Below, in pieces: positions 23,801 to 37,570 of a DNA stretch of 64,000 nucleotides. The notes under the pieces were generated by a model. It saw only the letters and a list, made by a program, of their open reading frames with translations. It was not told the origin of the DNA and did no database searches. Numbering within the stretch: position 1 is the first letter of the stretch; the number at the start of each line of letters is the position of its first letter. Source of the stretch: Suillus spraguei (Eukaryota > Basidiomycota > Agaricomycetes > Boletales > Suillaceae); assembly GCA_016800925.1 (NCBI GenBank), contig JABCPU010000010.1, positions 248,001-312,000 of the forward strand, written 5' to 3'. Position numbers and translations under genes: made by a program.

Positions 23801-24102
23801 GTGGACGATGCTTTCGACCAAGGGAATAATGACAGCGCGCGTCGAAGACACGGCTGTGCAGTTAGTGGTTGGATCCGGTGTTGAGTAATTAGCGGGGATG
23901 CTTTAGATGCGAGCGTAAATCTTGAGTAAGGTTGTATTGGTCGAGAATTAGAAAACGAGCGGAACTGTATGCATGACTTTGGAGGTAGAGAAACGACTGA
24001 ACGCCCTTGGGCGCGCAGAATGCCCGGTAGCTACAAATAATATGGTTAATAAAGTGGAATACGATTGGACTAATAGTTGCCTACTAGAAGGTGCGCGGAC
24101 AT
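20865..24102 (-). CDS. YME1: Mitochondrial i-AAA metalloprotease Yme1
   Basis: Sixteen exons give 786 residues: 24102-24085, 24030-23635, 23570-23162, 23110-23048, 22990-22854, 22797-22379, 22324-22212, 22142-22073, 22013-21944, 21882-21805, 21746-21657, 21591-21492, 21440-21361, 21292-21192, 21143-21077, 21014-20865. Yme1 is an FtsH-type hexamer in the inner membrane that degrades unfolded and short-lived proteins facing the intermembrane space. Visible are a presequence, one membrane helix ([10 protein letters not shown]...), Walker A GPPGTGKT (371-378), Walker [10 protein letters not shown], the second region of homology ending TRPGRFDR, and zinc site HEGGH (590-594), split by an intron. 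Introns 9 and 14 start GC. The 18-base first exon is the only one that supplies an in-frame ATG. Confidence 0.92.
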
Positions 24103-24253
24103 GCACTGGAGAGTTAGAGGTAAAAGGTTGCACTAGTGCTTGCGACAAGAGGCTTCGGGCCAATACATACACGCAAGAAAAACGGACAGCTTTACGTAAG
24201 TCCGCTTTTGGTGATTAGATGGTGCGCAGTGCGCAATGTTTTGAAAACAAAAC
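24103..24253. promoter_or_regulatory. Divergent promoter of YME1 and GCIP-like gene
   Basis: Only 151 bases separate the two start codons, so both genes must share this control region or have promoters overlapping each other's leaders. It includes the short inverted sequence GTGCGCAGTGCGCA. No clear TATA box is seen. Confidence 0.55.
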
Positions 24254-25533
24254 ATGACTGACAAGCAAAAAGGTGAGCCGCTCACAGTCTGACTCATGAA
24301 TTCAGTTCTGAATGATTATCAATACCAGTCATCGTCGCTCTAACATCTGCGTCCGAGACATGTACCGCTGCACTCTCCGCACTTGTTCCCAAAAATCAGC
24401 CCGATAAATCTGAGCCCCAAACCTCCGATCTTGCTGTGATCCTAAAAGACCTAGACTCTCTCCTTTCTCTGATATACAACTCCAGCACCAAACTTGCTCT
24501 CGTGCTCAAACCATCATCTCCTACATACTCTGCTTCTCTACCCGTGATCGCGGATCTAACAAAATATACGTCTGGCATTGCACATTGCGTTCATCTTGTG
24601 AATCCTAACTTACATGGGGCAACACTTATCAAGGAGCTGCAGTATGAATTGAGAGCTATCTTTGAGGCTTTACGTGCAGTCGTGCAGACATTTCTGAGCC
24701 TTGCTGCGCGCGGTCCGTCGATAGCAAGGAATGGCTCCGCAGGAGAAGAGTATCTTGTCCGAACAGGCACTCTTCACGATCTAATAACTCGAGCACGTGG
24801 ACCAGACGGAATACCGCAGGATAATATATCTGCCATCCGTCGAAGATGGAAGCAGGACCGAGTGGCTCTTGAAGATAGTCTTCGAGAAGTGTCTGAAATG
24901 ATAGACAGAGCCGAAGGGAGTGAAAGCGATGGTATCGATGATGATGATGACGATGATGACGACGACGGTTGGGATGAGCTCGGTTTGGGCGACACAGGAG
25001 CGAAGATGGACAAGGACGAGTTGGCACGCGCAAAAAATGTACAGCACTTGTTTGCTACTTTCGAATCAGTTCTTTTTAAACACGCTATTTGTCAGGTTCA
25101 CTCCGTATTGCGGTTAACCACATTATTACACAAGCGTATATTCCTGGATCTACTTTCATCTGCACCAACCCCATCGCCTTCGAACTTTGCTCTAGATGCT
25201 TTAATTATGCAGTCACACGCACTCTTTGCTGCGTCCGACGAACTAGTCTCCTCGCTGTATATTCCTCAGAACCCCGCAGCGATCAGGAAGGAATCATTAG
25301 CGCTACTCGATATAATTAATGGACTCCAGTTACAGCTACGAATATTTTTCCCCGACACTTCTTCCCTGGAACAACAGCTCTCCAGGCTCAGCATCGAGGG
25401 AGATAAGTCAGCGTCGACACCTGGCAAAACTACGGCAGATAAAAAGTGGTTTGATATTTGTTTCGAACAGGTAACAAAGACATCTGCCAATCTCGTGTCT
25501 CCATCCCTAGGAGTGGACCAGAAACCAAGATGA
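24254..25533 (+). CDS. GCIP / cyclin-D1-binding protein 1 family
   Basis: Exons 24254-24272 and 24329-25533 give 407 residues. The first exon codes only MTDKQK and joins in phase to VIVALTSASETC. The family core is a helical region including IKELQYELRAIFEALRAVVQ (about 100-125). An acidic run of about ten Asp (about 215-225) follows, then a second helical half with FALDALIMQSHALFAASDEL. Animal GCIP/CCNDBP1 binds cyclin D and HLH proteins in the nucleus and cytoplasm; the fungal role is not established. The gene shares a 151-bp promoter with YME1. The family call rests on the ELR core and overall layout. Confidence 0.75.
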
Positions 25534-25679
25534 AAGACAATCCAGAAGTGACAGTTGTGCAAGCAATAGAAGTTCGTAGTATTGCAGTGATGTATTAACA
25601 GTCTAGTATTGCATGTCCGAAAACAAGATGCACAACCTGAGGTCAAACAAAACAAGAAATGAGATGAAAGTCCTGAAGC

Positions 25680-27204
25680 TCAAGCCTCTCCCTCCTCTTT
25701 CGTGGCACTCCGACTCCGCTCCCTGTCGTGTCGTAGACGCGCTCTCTCCTTGTCGTACTCTTCTCGGAACTTAGCAGCAAGAAAGTTCGGGTGTAAAGCC
25801 ATACAATTGTTGGCTCTAAGTTTCTGTTCAAAACTGGCAATCTTGTCTGCTTGTGACTGCAGATCGAAATGATGTTTCTGCGCTTGAATCAGAAACAAAG
25901 ATCTTGTGCGAATAAAAGAAAGAACAAACAGCTTCTTCCGCACGCTTAGCTTTTGCTTCATCACGCATCTTGTTCAGCTCTTTCCGCCGTTCTTCCTCCT
26001 TCTCTCTCCTGTTGAGTCCAGAACGAGGAGTACTGCCACCAGCCTACAGGGCAAATGTAAACGTGCAAAGACATTGTCAAATCCGCCTCACCCCTTTAAA
26101 GAGCTCAGCATACACGCTTTTATCTCGCAAGTCAAAGTCTGCCGCTCCCATGAGACCTGCGGCCTTACGCTGCGGATGAGGAGCACCGATTTTTGTCACA
26201 TCATCAGTTGAAGGAGAGGCTTTGGAGGGGGCAGTGGTGGATTGGGCTTGAGCAGAAGTTGTAGTTGAGGTAGAGGGTTTGTTCTTCTTAATTGTTGGGA
26301 GTTTGCGCTTCTTTAGTTCTGGCGGCAAGGCGGACTGGTCAGGTGCGGCAGAAGGATCGACCACCGATGGTGGATGAACGGAAGACTCGTCATCCGCAAA
26401 GAGATCAGAGACCTGACTCTGGGCCGTGACGCTAGTAGACGCAGACATGGTATCAGGAGGGGGTATTTTGCGCTCATCCTTGATCATGATTTCTTTCTCC
26501 TTTTCTTTTCCCGCCTTCGGCTTGCCGCCCTTTGCCAACACCAATTTGACCTTGGTAGGTTTTCTCTTCGCGGACGAAGGTCCCCTTGCTTTTCCACCAC
26601 GCTTTGGTGCAACTTCAGTTTCGAGCCCCTCGTCTTCGACATCTGGGAATGGTTCGTCAAGGAAATCATCTTCGTCCACAAGGTCATCAATGTCGACCTC
26701 GGCATCCTCTGCGTCGGAGAACACTGCTTGTCTCTTCTTCTTCGCTGCTGTTACAGAACTTGCCATCTTTGTGCGCTTCACATTCACATCCACCTTACTC
26801 TTCTTTCGAGCTTGACCGGAAGCGACTGGAGCGGTACCGGCGGCGGCGTGTTGATCCATAGGATCATACGCCAGAAAACGCGTTTCTTCGTCCGCATCCA
26901 CCTCCCCATCAACATCTACATCCATATCATTGTCCGTATAAATATTTTCATAGCCTGGCGGTTCTGGCTCTAGTTCTGCAGTACGAAAGCGTTTGATGCG
27001 CGAAGGCTCAAAGTGAGCATCAGCAGCAGCATCAAATTCTTCCTCATCAGAATCGACAAGGCGCCTCTTTGATTTTCGTTTGCTGAGCGAAGGCTGCTTT
27101 TGATGAGCTTCCTGTGCATCGATACACGGAAATTGTTCACCTTTGAGTCTACTGAATCCCTGATGGCGACTCGGGACATCAGAGCTCGAAGTGGCTGTGC
27201 TCAT
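25680..27204 (-). CDS. Charged, probably nuclear protein of unknown function
   Basis: Exons 27204-26092, 26043-25930 and 25877-25680 give 474 residues. The first 350 are low-complexity and strongly charged. Basic clusters such as KRKSKRRLVDSDEEEFD and KKKRQAVF resemble nuclear localisation signals, and alternate with acidic runs. The last 120 residues look folded: DFDLRDKSVYAELFKG, then a helical Lys/Glu-rich stretch (REKEEERRKELNKMRDEAKA), and MALHPNFLAAKFREEYDKER. No catalytic motif is visible. Such proteins often act in chromatin or RNA processing, but that is only a guess here. The start ATG is the first in frame and lies 135 bp from the divergent PheRS start. Confidence 0.75.
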
Positions 27205-27339
27205 AACTTGGTAAGCTTGAAGCTTTCAGACAACAAGTGCAAATAAATGCGTAAATCAATAAATTAAATAAAGTTGGTGAGCTTACATCAATTTAGTGAG
27301 GACTCATTGGCAGCTTCTAGTGAGAATAATTTACGCTCA
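27205..27339. promoter_or_regulatory. Divergent promoter, nuclear protein / mtPheRS
   Basis: 135 bases separate the two start codons, and the region near 27240-27270 is AT-rich. Any regulatory site here is shared by both genes. If an upstream 5' exon exists for PheRS, this interval would be transcribed as leader. Confidence 0.5.
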
Positions 27340-28803
<1,464 letters not shown>

Positions 28804-28957
28804 ATTAAATGCGCTAAAGTAATATCTATCGTGGATGCAAATCCACCCCGCTCATAGAGGCCCTAGAGTACTAGTGTAGCTAATAGTCCTCTCAATACCT
28901 GCCCTGCTAAGCACTCCATACCCACCGCCCAAACCCGCTCTATAACAATGATATAGG

Positions 28958-29751
28958 TCATGATGTATCCTGCACGACACCGACTTGCGCCGCCCGCAAT
29001 AGTCGATCCTTAATCATGTAGCCCGTCTTCTGGCACTCTATAACAGTCCCAGGTTCCTTTCCAGGTATTGGAGCTTGATACAATGCTTCGTGGTGATTAG
29101 GATCAAACTTGTCACCGGTAGGGTCAAATGGTTTGACGTGATACTTGAAGAGTGTGGAGAGGAGAAGACGATGCGTCATATCGACGCCTTGATGTAATTC
29201 CTTCAGGTAGGTTTGGACAGATTTTGAATTGGGTGATGACGAATCAGGTGAGTCTGAGGAGGGAGAGTCTACTTGGGCGAGGACACTCTCTGGTACGGAC
29301 TTGAGGGCGAGTGCGAGAACATCTACGGTCTCAAGCAGGTCACCAGCAAAGCGGGTGATAGCAAAATCGCGTTGTTGCTCTTTTTCACGAGAAGCGTTGC
29401 GTTGCAAGTTCAAAAAGTCTGCTTGGAGGTACTGTAACCGACTCTGGAGAACAATCAAAACGCGTGCAATGTTCGAGGGGGAATGCTAACTTTTAGGTCC
29501 GTAGTTTCAGCTTCCTTTGCTTTAATTGTTTTGAGCAACTCAGTCTCCGGCGTGATTTCTGTCTTGTCGGTTTCTACTTCCTGCTCTGCGTCCATCTCCG
29601 CTGCAGGAGCTTTGTCATCAGAATACTGTCGTGTACCTACTATTCGCCGACCGTAAGACACTAACGCATCTCGTGAGGAGCGGCCAATAGTTCTCGACGA
29701 CAGTGAAGCCGTAGAAAAACGAAAGGCCTGTCGGACGTAGGCAGCATTCAT
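28958..29751 (-). CDS. MGE1: Mitochondrial GrpE nucleotide exchange factor
   Basis: Exons 29751-29491 and 29443-28958 give 248 residues. Mge1 releases ADP from matrix Hsp70 during protein import and folding. A presequence rich in Arg and Ser (about 1-45) is followed by an acidic linker. The GrpE helical core begins LQYLQADFLNLQRNASREKE. The beta domain contains VKPFDPTGDKFDPNHHEALY and PGTVIECQKTGYMIKDRLLRAAQVGV, the family signature. A Ser/Pro-rich insert (DSPSSDSPDSSSPNS) between helix and beta domain is longer than in yeast. It diverges from the C1-THF synthase gene, also mitochondrial, over 327 bp. The call is secure. Confidence 0.93.
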
Positions 29752-30078
29752 GATAATAAATGATAGAAAAGAGAAAGAGCCCAAGTATGACCTTACGGAG
29801 TCAAACGCATCCAAAATTTTTGGAAAGGAAAGGGTCGTGGGAATATATTACATATTCGCTTAGAGCTAAGTCATTTCTTCAGGAATCACTAGAAATAATG
29901 GGCCATATTGCAAATTTGTCGTGCTCCTGCTTTTCTTTCCCGTGTCACTATCTTTCTGATTTCACTGTCTATCTTTTAAAAGTACTAGCGTTGTGTGTAA
30001 CTTTTACTCATTCGTTCGCTTGTTCGTGGGTGTGCTGCAGATAACCAAAAGAGGCAATTCGGTATAACATTTATTAAG
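29752..30078. promoter_or_regulatory. Divergent promoter of MGE1 and MIS1
   Basis: This 327-bp interval lies between start codons of two genes for mitochondrial proteins. It is AT-rich. I see no clear palindromic operator or consensus E-box, only pyrimidine-rich tracts near the MIS1 start. Confidence 0.4.
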
Positions 30079-33000
30079 ATGCCTCGCCCTGCATTCCGAC
30101 CTTTCCTTTTATCATCCATTTCAACCTTTCCTTCGGTTCGAAATCGTCCGAGATACATCCTTGTTTCTACAATCATGACCGCCCAGATCATCGACGGCAC
30201 TACCATAGCAAAGTAAGCAGTGTGTGATCAACTTCCCCCTCCTAATCGGATCACGTGCATATAGGTCTATCCGCGATGATGTCGCGCAGAAAATCAAGGC
30301 GTTCCAAGCCCAATACCCTCGGTTCCAACCCCAGCTTGTAGTCGTGCAAGCTGGCGAACGTCCTGATTCAAGCACGTACATTCGCATGAAAGCTAAAGCT
30401 GCAGAAGAAGTTGGCATCAAGTTCAATCACGTAAAATTCCCAGAAGCAGCTACAGCCGACGAGATCATCCAAGTCGTTAAGAAGCTTTCGGATGATGAAG
30501 CTATTAGTGGTGTCTTGGTTCAGCTGCCTCTTGGACCACATGTCGATGCGGACGATACCCGCGCTGTCACCGAGGCGGTTTCTCCCGAGAAAGATGTTGA
30601 CGGGTAGGTTGTTTTCATGTGGGAAATTGCTCTATCTGATAGGTCCAGCTTCCACGCGTATAATATCGGTCATTTATCTTCGCGTGCTGCTTCCCCATTG
30701 TTCGTTCCTTGTACACCAGCGGCTGTAATTCGTCTGCTGGAGAGTACTGGTGTATCTATTGCTGGGTCAACCGCAGTCGTGCTGGGCCGTAGCGACATCG
30801 TCGGCAACCCTGTGGCTGCACTCTTGAGAAGCCGTGATGCAACTGTTACTCAATGCCACAGTCGCACCAAGAATATTGAACAAATCGTCAGTTGCATCTC
30901 GTGTAATTATTAGATATCACAACTTTCTTATGCTCATTTGCAGGTCAGGCAAGCTGATATCGTGGTGGCTGCTATCGGCCAGTCGGCATTTGTCAAAGGT
31001 TCGTGGGTGAAACCTGGCGCAGTCGTTATAGACGTTGGCATCAACTTCGTTCCGGGTATGTTTTTGGTCTTGGCATACGATCCATGCTATTTATACGAAC
31101 ATCCCTAGATGCAACTAAGAAATCAGGTCAACGCCTAGTCGGAGATGTCGATGAAGACGCATTTGCTGTGGCCTCACACATCACTCCTGTTCCAGGAGGT
31201 GTCGGTCCCATGACTGTCGCTTTACTGATGGAGAATGTATACAACTCTGCTGTCCGTCTCTGGCAAAAGGCTCGGGAGCGTAAGGTCACACCCTTGGCAC
31301 TTGACATCAAGGAGAAAGTTCCCAGCGACATCGAGATTGCTATGGCCCAAACCCCGAAGCCTGTCACTCAGCTTGCAAAAGAGATGGGACTTCTGCCCGA
31401 CGAACTCGAAAGCTATGGCAAGTACAAGGCCAAAGTCGAGCTCAGCGTGTTAGACCGCTTGGCACACCGCAAAGATGGAAAATACATTGTCATTGCTGGG
31501 TAGGAATTGCCGGAATACGTTTTCCTACTTTGAAGTTGACCTATTTCAAAGTATCACGCCGACTCCTTTGGGTGAAGGCAAGTCAACGACTACCATTGGT
31601 CTTGCTCAGGCACTGGGCGCACATCTTGGACGTCCGGCATTCGCATGTGTGCGTCAGCCTTCTCAGGGACCGACGTTCGGTATCAAAGGTGGAGCTGCTG
31701 GTGGAGGTTACAGTCAAGTAATTCCTATGGATGAGGTAGGCTATTTTCTCTAGATATCTTCTTGCCCTGATGTTCTTTGTTTAGTTCAACCTTCATTTGA
31801 CTGGTGACATACACGCTGTCACAGCTGCTAACAACCTGCTGGGTAAGCTCAATGAATTTGTTCTGACACTCGATCCCTGACTTTGAGCGCAGCTGCTGCT
31901 CTTGACGCTCGTTTGTTCCATGAGGCGACTCAGACTGACAAGGTTTGTCCACGTTGGAAATCTCGTTGTACAAACTCACTTTCTGCAGGGTCTCTTCAGT
32001 CGTCTTGTACCCTCCAAGAAGGGCAAGCGCGAGTTCGCACCCCTGATGCTCAAGCGCTTGAAGAAGCTTGGTATCAACAAGACCAACCCGAACGACCTGA
32101 CACCCGAGGAAATCAACCTCTTTGCTCGCCTTGACATTGATGTCGAGACCATCACTTGGAACCGTGTCCTCGACACAAACGATCGTTTCCTGCGCAAGGT
32201 TACCCTCGGCCGCAACCCCACCGAGAAAGGCCACGAGCGCGAGGCTGGGTTTGATATCGCCGTTGCTAGTGAATGTATGGCCGTGCTGGCATTGACCACC
32301 GATCTTGTTGATATGCGCGAGAGGTTGGGCAACATGGTCGTCGCAACGAGCAAGCGCGGAGAGGCCATCACTGCCGATGACATTGGTGTTGGAGGTGCAC
32401 TTGCTGTTCTCATGAAGGATACCGTCAAGCCCAACTTGATGCAAACGCTCGAGGGTACCCCTGTTTTCGTCCACGCTGGTCCTTTTGCCAACATCGCCCA
32501 CGGAAATTCTTCTATCCTCGCTGATCGTATTGCTCTCAAACTCGCAGGAACTGAGGAGGGCGACTCTTCAGACCGCGTTGGCTACGTGCTGACTGAGGGT
32601 GGTTTCGGAGCTGACATGGGCATGGAGAAGTTCTGCAATATCAAGTGTCGTGTTAGCGGCCTTAAGCCTGATGCTACCGTCATCGTTGCAACTACTCGTG
32701 CACTCAAGATGCACGGTGGCGGACCTGAGGTGACACCTGGAAAGCCTTTGGCTGATACCTACACCAAAGAGGATCTTGTTACCCTCAAGGAAGGTTGCCA
32801 GAACCTCGCTAGGCACATCGAGAACTCCAAGAAGTTCGGTGTCAAGGTCATCATTGCTATCAATCGGTTTGCGTCAGTGTTACTTTTCTATCCTACATGG
32901 ATCTTTGCTGACTTTGGCACAGCTCTGATACCCCTGCTGAACTTGAGCTTATCCGTCAGCAAGCTCTCGCTGCCGGTGCTGATGCCGCGATAGTGAGCAA

Positions 33001-33557
33001 CCATTGGGCAGAAGGTGGTGCTGGTGCACGTGCCCTTGCTGAGGCAGTTGTTGCAACTTGCGAAGGAGAATCCGGCTTCAGATTCCTCTACGACCTCAAC
33101 CTTCCCATCGCTCAAAAGATCGAGATAATCTGCAAGGAGATATACCGTGCGGCTGGCATCGAACTTAGCGAGCTTGCCAGCAAGCAGCTAGAAACCTATA
33201 CTCGTCAAGGCTACGGCAACCTGCCCAGTAAGTCCTTTCCATATGTGGATGAAGTTATATTTATGCCATTGGTTTAGTTTGCATGGCCAAGACCCAATAT
33301 TCATTCTCTCATGATCCATCCCTTAAAAATGCTCCTTCGGGCTTTACCGTTCCCATACGCGAAGTGCGCTTATCTGCTGGAGCTGGTTTCCTATACCCTA
33401 TCCTTGGAGACATGCAGACCATGCCAGGACTTGGCACACGGCCAGGTAAGTGATACCATGTGCTTTATCCAGAATTCATCTTACAAAAAGTTGCCGCTCA
33501 GGATTCTGGGAAGTCGGACTTGACCCACAAACTGGGCGTGTCGTCGGATTGTTCTAG
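30079..33557 (+). CDS. MIS1: C1-tetrahydrofolate synthase, trifunctional
   Basis: Exons 30079-30212, 30265-30603, 30649-30886, 30944-31055, 31109-31499, 31552-31735, 31785-31842, 31893-31942, 31989-32872, 32923-33227, 33278-33445 and 33502-33557 give 972 residues. The enzyme interconverts 5,10-methylene-, methenyl- and 10-formyl-THF. The N-terminal dehydrogenase/cyclohydrolase domain has [23 protein letters not shown] and VPGGVGPMT. The C-terminal formate-THF ligase has GEGKSTT (about 411-417) and ends [16 protein letters not shown]. The first 32 residues ([20 protein letters not shown]...) look like a mitochondrial presequence. A second in-frame ATG at 30175 begins [13 protein letters not shown], where cytosolic forms start, so one gene may serve both compartments. 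Confidence 0.95.
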
Positions 33558-33847
33558 GCATTTTCTCACGCTTACAATTATCGCGACAAGGTTATCTTCT
33601 GGAATCTTCATCAGATTCGCAGCTTCCATGCTGGAAGCCCCGTCTCAACACGGAGCTGTTTGCTGTTCAACACGTGCATAGGTCGCCGTTGAGGTGTTGT
33701 AGATATGGGTTATTTAAGGCGGAGGGCACTGGCACGCCCTGATATTCGCTCTTCAGGGTGGTCTTGTCGGGCGTTTCGTGTATCATACGGTAAATAAAGG
33801 GTTTCGCACATGATTCATGACGTTATCGCTACGACTTAATCTACGAG

Positions 33848-36147
33848 TTAAAGATATCCCTGTCCACCGGGGAGTCTTACGCCGGGAATGGACTGTACTT
33901 TGGAAGGTAAAGAAAACGTGGGTAGGGGTGTGGTTACAAGACTGCCGCTCTGCTCGTCATAGGTGATCACGTCATATGCAGCGTTTACGTCCCTATTGTA
34001 GGTGTTACCCTTGGTGTCAACGTAGGAAAAGGTGTTGTTGCTGGTCCCGTTAGTCCCGTTGGCACTAGATCCCGTACTTAATATGGTGAGGTAACCGGCT
34101 AGAATATGGTTGAGTATATGTTCCCTGCAGAAAAAGATATCATACCTGTCTGTTGACGCTCGCTGATGTCGGATCCCAAGATGAAAGGCGCAGGGACAAG
34201 TTGACGGTCATAGGAGTGGTCAAACGTGGTATAATCTGAAGCACAAATCGGTCAGTAATGCAATGCAGGTTGAACTGAGTGACGCTTGCATGATGTCTCG
34301 GTATCATTATTGACCAGGATTGACATGTTGATGTACAGGGGATAATTAAAGTTGTCGGTGAGAACCGAGACTCCGTTGTGAGTTGAGGTGACTGAGCCGG
34401 AGGATATCTGCGCGACGTTCTGTGATGAATATGTTGAGTGATGACCAAATTACCGGGAACAACGGTGGGTCTCAACCTGAGTATTGGCGTCATTGAGATA
34501 ATATTGTGTGTTTGTGAAGTCCATGCTCTGTTGGAAAACAACATTGTTTGTCGTCCCACTCCCGCTTACAATGGTAGACTCAATTTTGAGGGAGCGCTGA
34601 GCATTGACAGTGATATTGACATCTGTACCGCCGATGCTCGCTGTCGTCTCCGTTATTGCATAGGGTTGAACATCATATGTCGTGATGTTGCCCGTCGTTT
34701 GTTTGCCCGATGGGTCCGTGACAACCTGCAAGAGTCCAGAAACATACCAGTTCTGGTTGAGAGTGTGGTTTGTTTCAGCGGAGGCGACATCCAAAGTAAC
34801 ATTATGGGGGAGGCCGTCGGCGAACACCGGTGCAAATGGTGTGAGATCGAGGAAGTAGGTAGGAAGATCAATTGCCCCATATGATGTGATGGGCCTGTGA
34901 ACCACATGGTCGAAAGAAAAAACTGGGAGAGCACAAGATCATACCTCCAAACTGCGGGATTTATGCCGCCAGTGAAAATGACAGCATACGGAAAGGCTAC
35001 ACCAGCAACTTGGCCATCCACGAGGAGACGAACCTCACGGAAAGGGCCTCCACCGTATGTTGTGCCTGGCGGAAGATATCCGATATACTCATCGGCTGCA
35101 TTGTAGTACTTTGAGAGAAGAATCGATCAGTATTCGCCTTCCTTATACGTAACAAACTGTCTCACCCAGAATTCCTCGTCTCCATTACCGGACGCATAAA
35201 GCTCGGCATAGATTTCAACAGTGTTTTGCGGGAGCGTTACGTTGAGCTGGAAGGGTTTACTTAACACTCATATGCAAAGAGGAAAACATACAGAAAATGC
35301 TGGTGGGACTGAAGCCTCGTTGCCAGTATTGTTTTGCATCGTCGATATTGGCACAATCATGTTAGATTGTCCAGCAGCAGGGTATTCCCCGGACGACGCA
35401 TAGAATGTTGCATAAAGTGTAGCTGATGTGTAGATTAGCACGATATCATCTGGAACAAAACGAACACACGTACTCGCATACTGCCCATTGAGAGTAGCCG
35501 TGACGATGTTGTCAAGCTCGAGAATGAAAGTTCCGGGCTTTTCGAACAAGGGGATGTAGCGAGTGACATCTTTCGTGTAGGTCCAAATAATACCGTTTTC
35601 GGTCGGCTCTGGGGTTGAAGTGCGCCAGACTAGGATGTTCAATATCAGTCCTCGCCATGCAATGCATGACCATCAAAAAGAACATACTTTCCGTGTTCTG
35701 GAACGTGAAGATTCCAAGGCGGTCATACTGGGTCCCGTTTGATGTCACTGTGAAGTTGAGTGTTACTGCTGCCCAGGAACCGACCGCTCCGCAATCAGTC
35801 GGCGGACTGTATGAAGTCGGATTAGAATTAAGGTGAAAAAACGCAAGCAGACACTCACGTGTACTCGACAATCTCTGGACTGAAGTGGATGGTCAGCTCA
35901 ACTTGGAATTTTTACCAGTCAAAGATTAACTTACTCTCCGTATGAGTTCCCAAATGTGCGCCTAGGAAGTAATAGCTGTTAGAGTTCGAAATGCTTTGAA
36001 ACGATTCACTTACTCTAGAATCATCATCGTGCATTGTTGTCCGCCGTCTGGAACCGGAGGCGGTTCAGCGACTTGAAAATCGACAAGCACCTGAGCACTA
36101 GAGAGCACGGCAAGCAATACACCTGCAAGTGGTACAAATGCTTTCAT
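33848..36147 (-). CDS. Secreted peptide-N4-asparagine amidase A-like protein
   Basis: Exons 36147-36014, 35961-35935, 35879-35859, 35806-35688, 35629-35474, 35422-35292, 35246-35166, 35108-34945, 34894-34477, 34419-34290, 34235-34146 and 34098-33848 give 573 residues. The first 19 form a signal peptide. Family blocks are clear: CGAVGSWAAVTLNFTVTSNG, DRLGIFTFQN, IWRTSTPEPT, WTYTKDVTRYIPLF, PFREVRLLVDGQVAGVAFPY and AWRPITSYGAIDLPTYFLD-like text (here VWRPITSYGAI). PNGase A removes N-glycans from glycopeptides at acid pH; in fungi the role is extracellular or vacuolar. Many N-glycosylation sites are present. Intron 10 starts GCAAGC. It converges with MIS1 across 290 bp. The family is clear; activity is not shown. 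Confidence 0.88.
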
Positions 36148-37560
36148 CTTCGACAGCGTCGATTGCAACTAGTGTCAGCTAGCAGTGGGAAGTGAACAGT
36201 GTGCACGTGGAATGGAATCATGTTGCTACCCAGCGACATCTATTATCTTCCCGGGCACTTGATGATCATGCCGATCCTGCACAATAAATGACACCTACCT
36301 ACAATTTTTCAAAGTCCTGTGGTTCTGAAACGAAGCCCAAGCGCCGAAGCGACTCGATAGAAATAGTGCGCTGCAATTGTATAACTTAGTTATCAATCAG
36401 GAGAAATAGTGGATGCTCAGCTGGTCCTGCAGCTGTAACTCCTGCAGACCTAATATTAAAGTGCTCATATGTGGCGAATATAAAACCTGATGGCAAAATT
36501 CGAGTTCCCGTGATATTGGTTTGCTCACAACAAGCAACTAATAGGGCAATGAAATAATCAAATGGGGTTAGAAGCCGAATATGCGGAAACGACCAAAATA
36601 GGGTTGCCACGTCTGCTATAGCTCAATGCATAGCGTAGATGACTTAGAAATAGGTAATACAACAAGTAGATCACCAGAAGAAAGAGGTAATATTACATAG
36701 AACAGGGATGAAGATAACAGAACAACCTGCTCGTTTGATCACGCAGTGGCACGCACACTGTCGCTTCAACTTGATGCGAGAATGGAGCGGATGTAACAAA
36801 GTCACCCAACAAGAACAAGGAAGCAATATGTATCAATGATTTACAAATAACTCAAGGCTTCTGGTGTAGTAAGTCGACCATAACATCCAAAAAGGCTCTG
36901 GATACTAGGAAGATGTTCCGATTAATTTCCGATCCAGTTATCTGCCGAGAATTGCAGGTTATATACATACATACTCGTGATCCAGAAGACCCATGTTAGA
37001 CACATGCTAGACCAAGTCGGTCAGCGAATTTGACTCGCTCCAAAGGAGGTCTACGTACAAGCAGATGCCATGCTACCCAAGACACTGTCTGGAGGAGGAA
37101 AGAAAAAGAAAAATGCGGTGATTAGAGACTATGATCATCTATGTTGATGTTAACAATAGAAAACGAATGGGGTCGTCCAGCTAGACCGAAGTAGCCATGG
37201 TGAACATTAAAGTACGAAGCCTATCAGTTTGTGCGCTCGCTTTAATTTTGAAGAACTGGAGGGACTGCTTAAGGTTGCTGAAAATACCGCATGTAGGAAA
37301 TTGATGTATTCGCAACAAGCACCAGTATACCTCGCATCGACGGTCCGCCCGCACGATGAAAGGACAGACAGAATTTGAAACGCCCAATCGAGTTTTCAGC
37401 CATTCTGGCACTGTGGCGACTGCTTGGACAACTTCTGCATCGGGTGTTTTTGCTTGAGACTAGACATATGAAGGAGACTAACATGCCGATCGTCGATAGT
37501 ATTCTGTGCAGCATTGTCTCGTTTGGTGGATTTGCGAGTTAGAGTTTCTTGACACGATCT
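36148..37560. other. AT-rich spacer upstream of PNGase A-like gene
   Basis: No conserved frame was found. It ends at the left target-site duplication of the LINE. A short minus-strand frame at 37396-37560 would be continuous with sequence on the far side of the LINE if the element were absent. Confidence 0.4.
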
Positions 37561-37570
37561 GACCGCAAAC

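Noticed and set aside
23948..24172. Alternative longer start of YME1 (frame reading YVLARSLLSQALVQ)
   Set aside because: This frame begins with GTG, has no ATG, and does not join in phase to exon 2. The ATG at 24102 does.
24940..24966. Minus-strand frames over the Asp-rich run of the GCIP-like gene
   Set aside because: They are shadows of the GAT/GAC repeat of the real plus-strand gene.
27274..27339. Earlier start for mitochondrial PheRS
   Set aside because: The frame is open but begins with TTG. The first ATG, at 27340, gives a good presequence.
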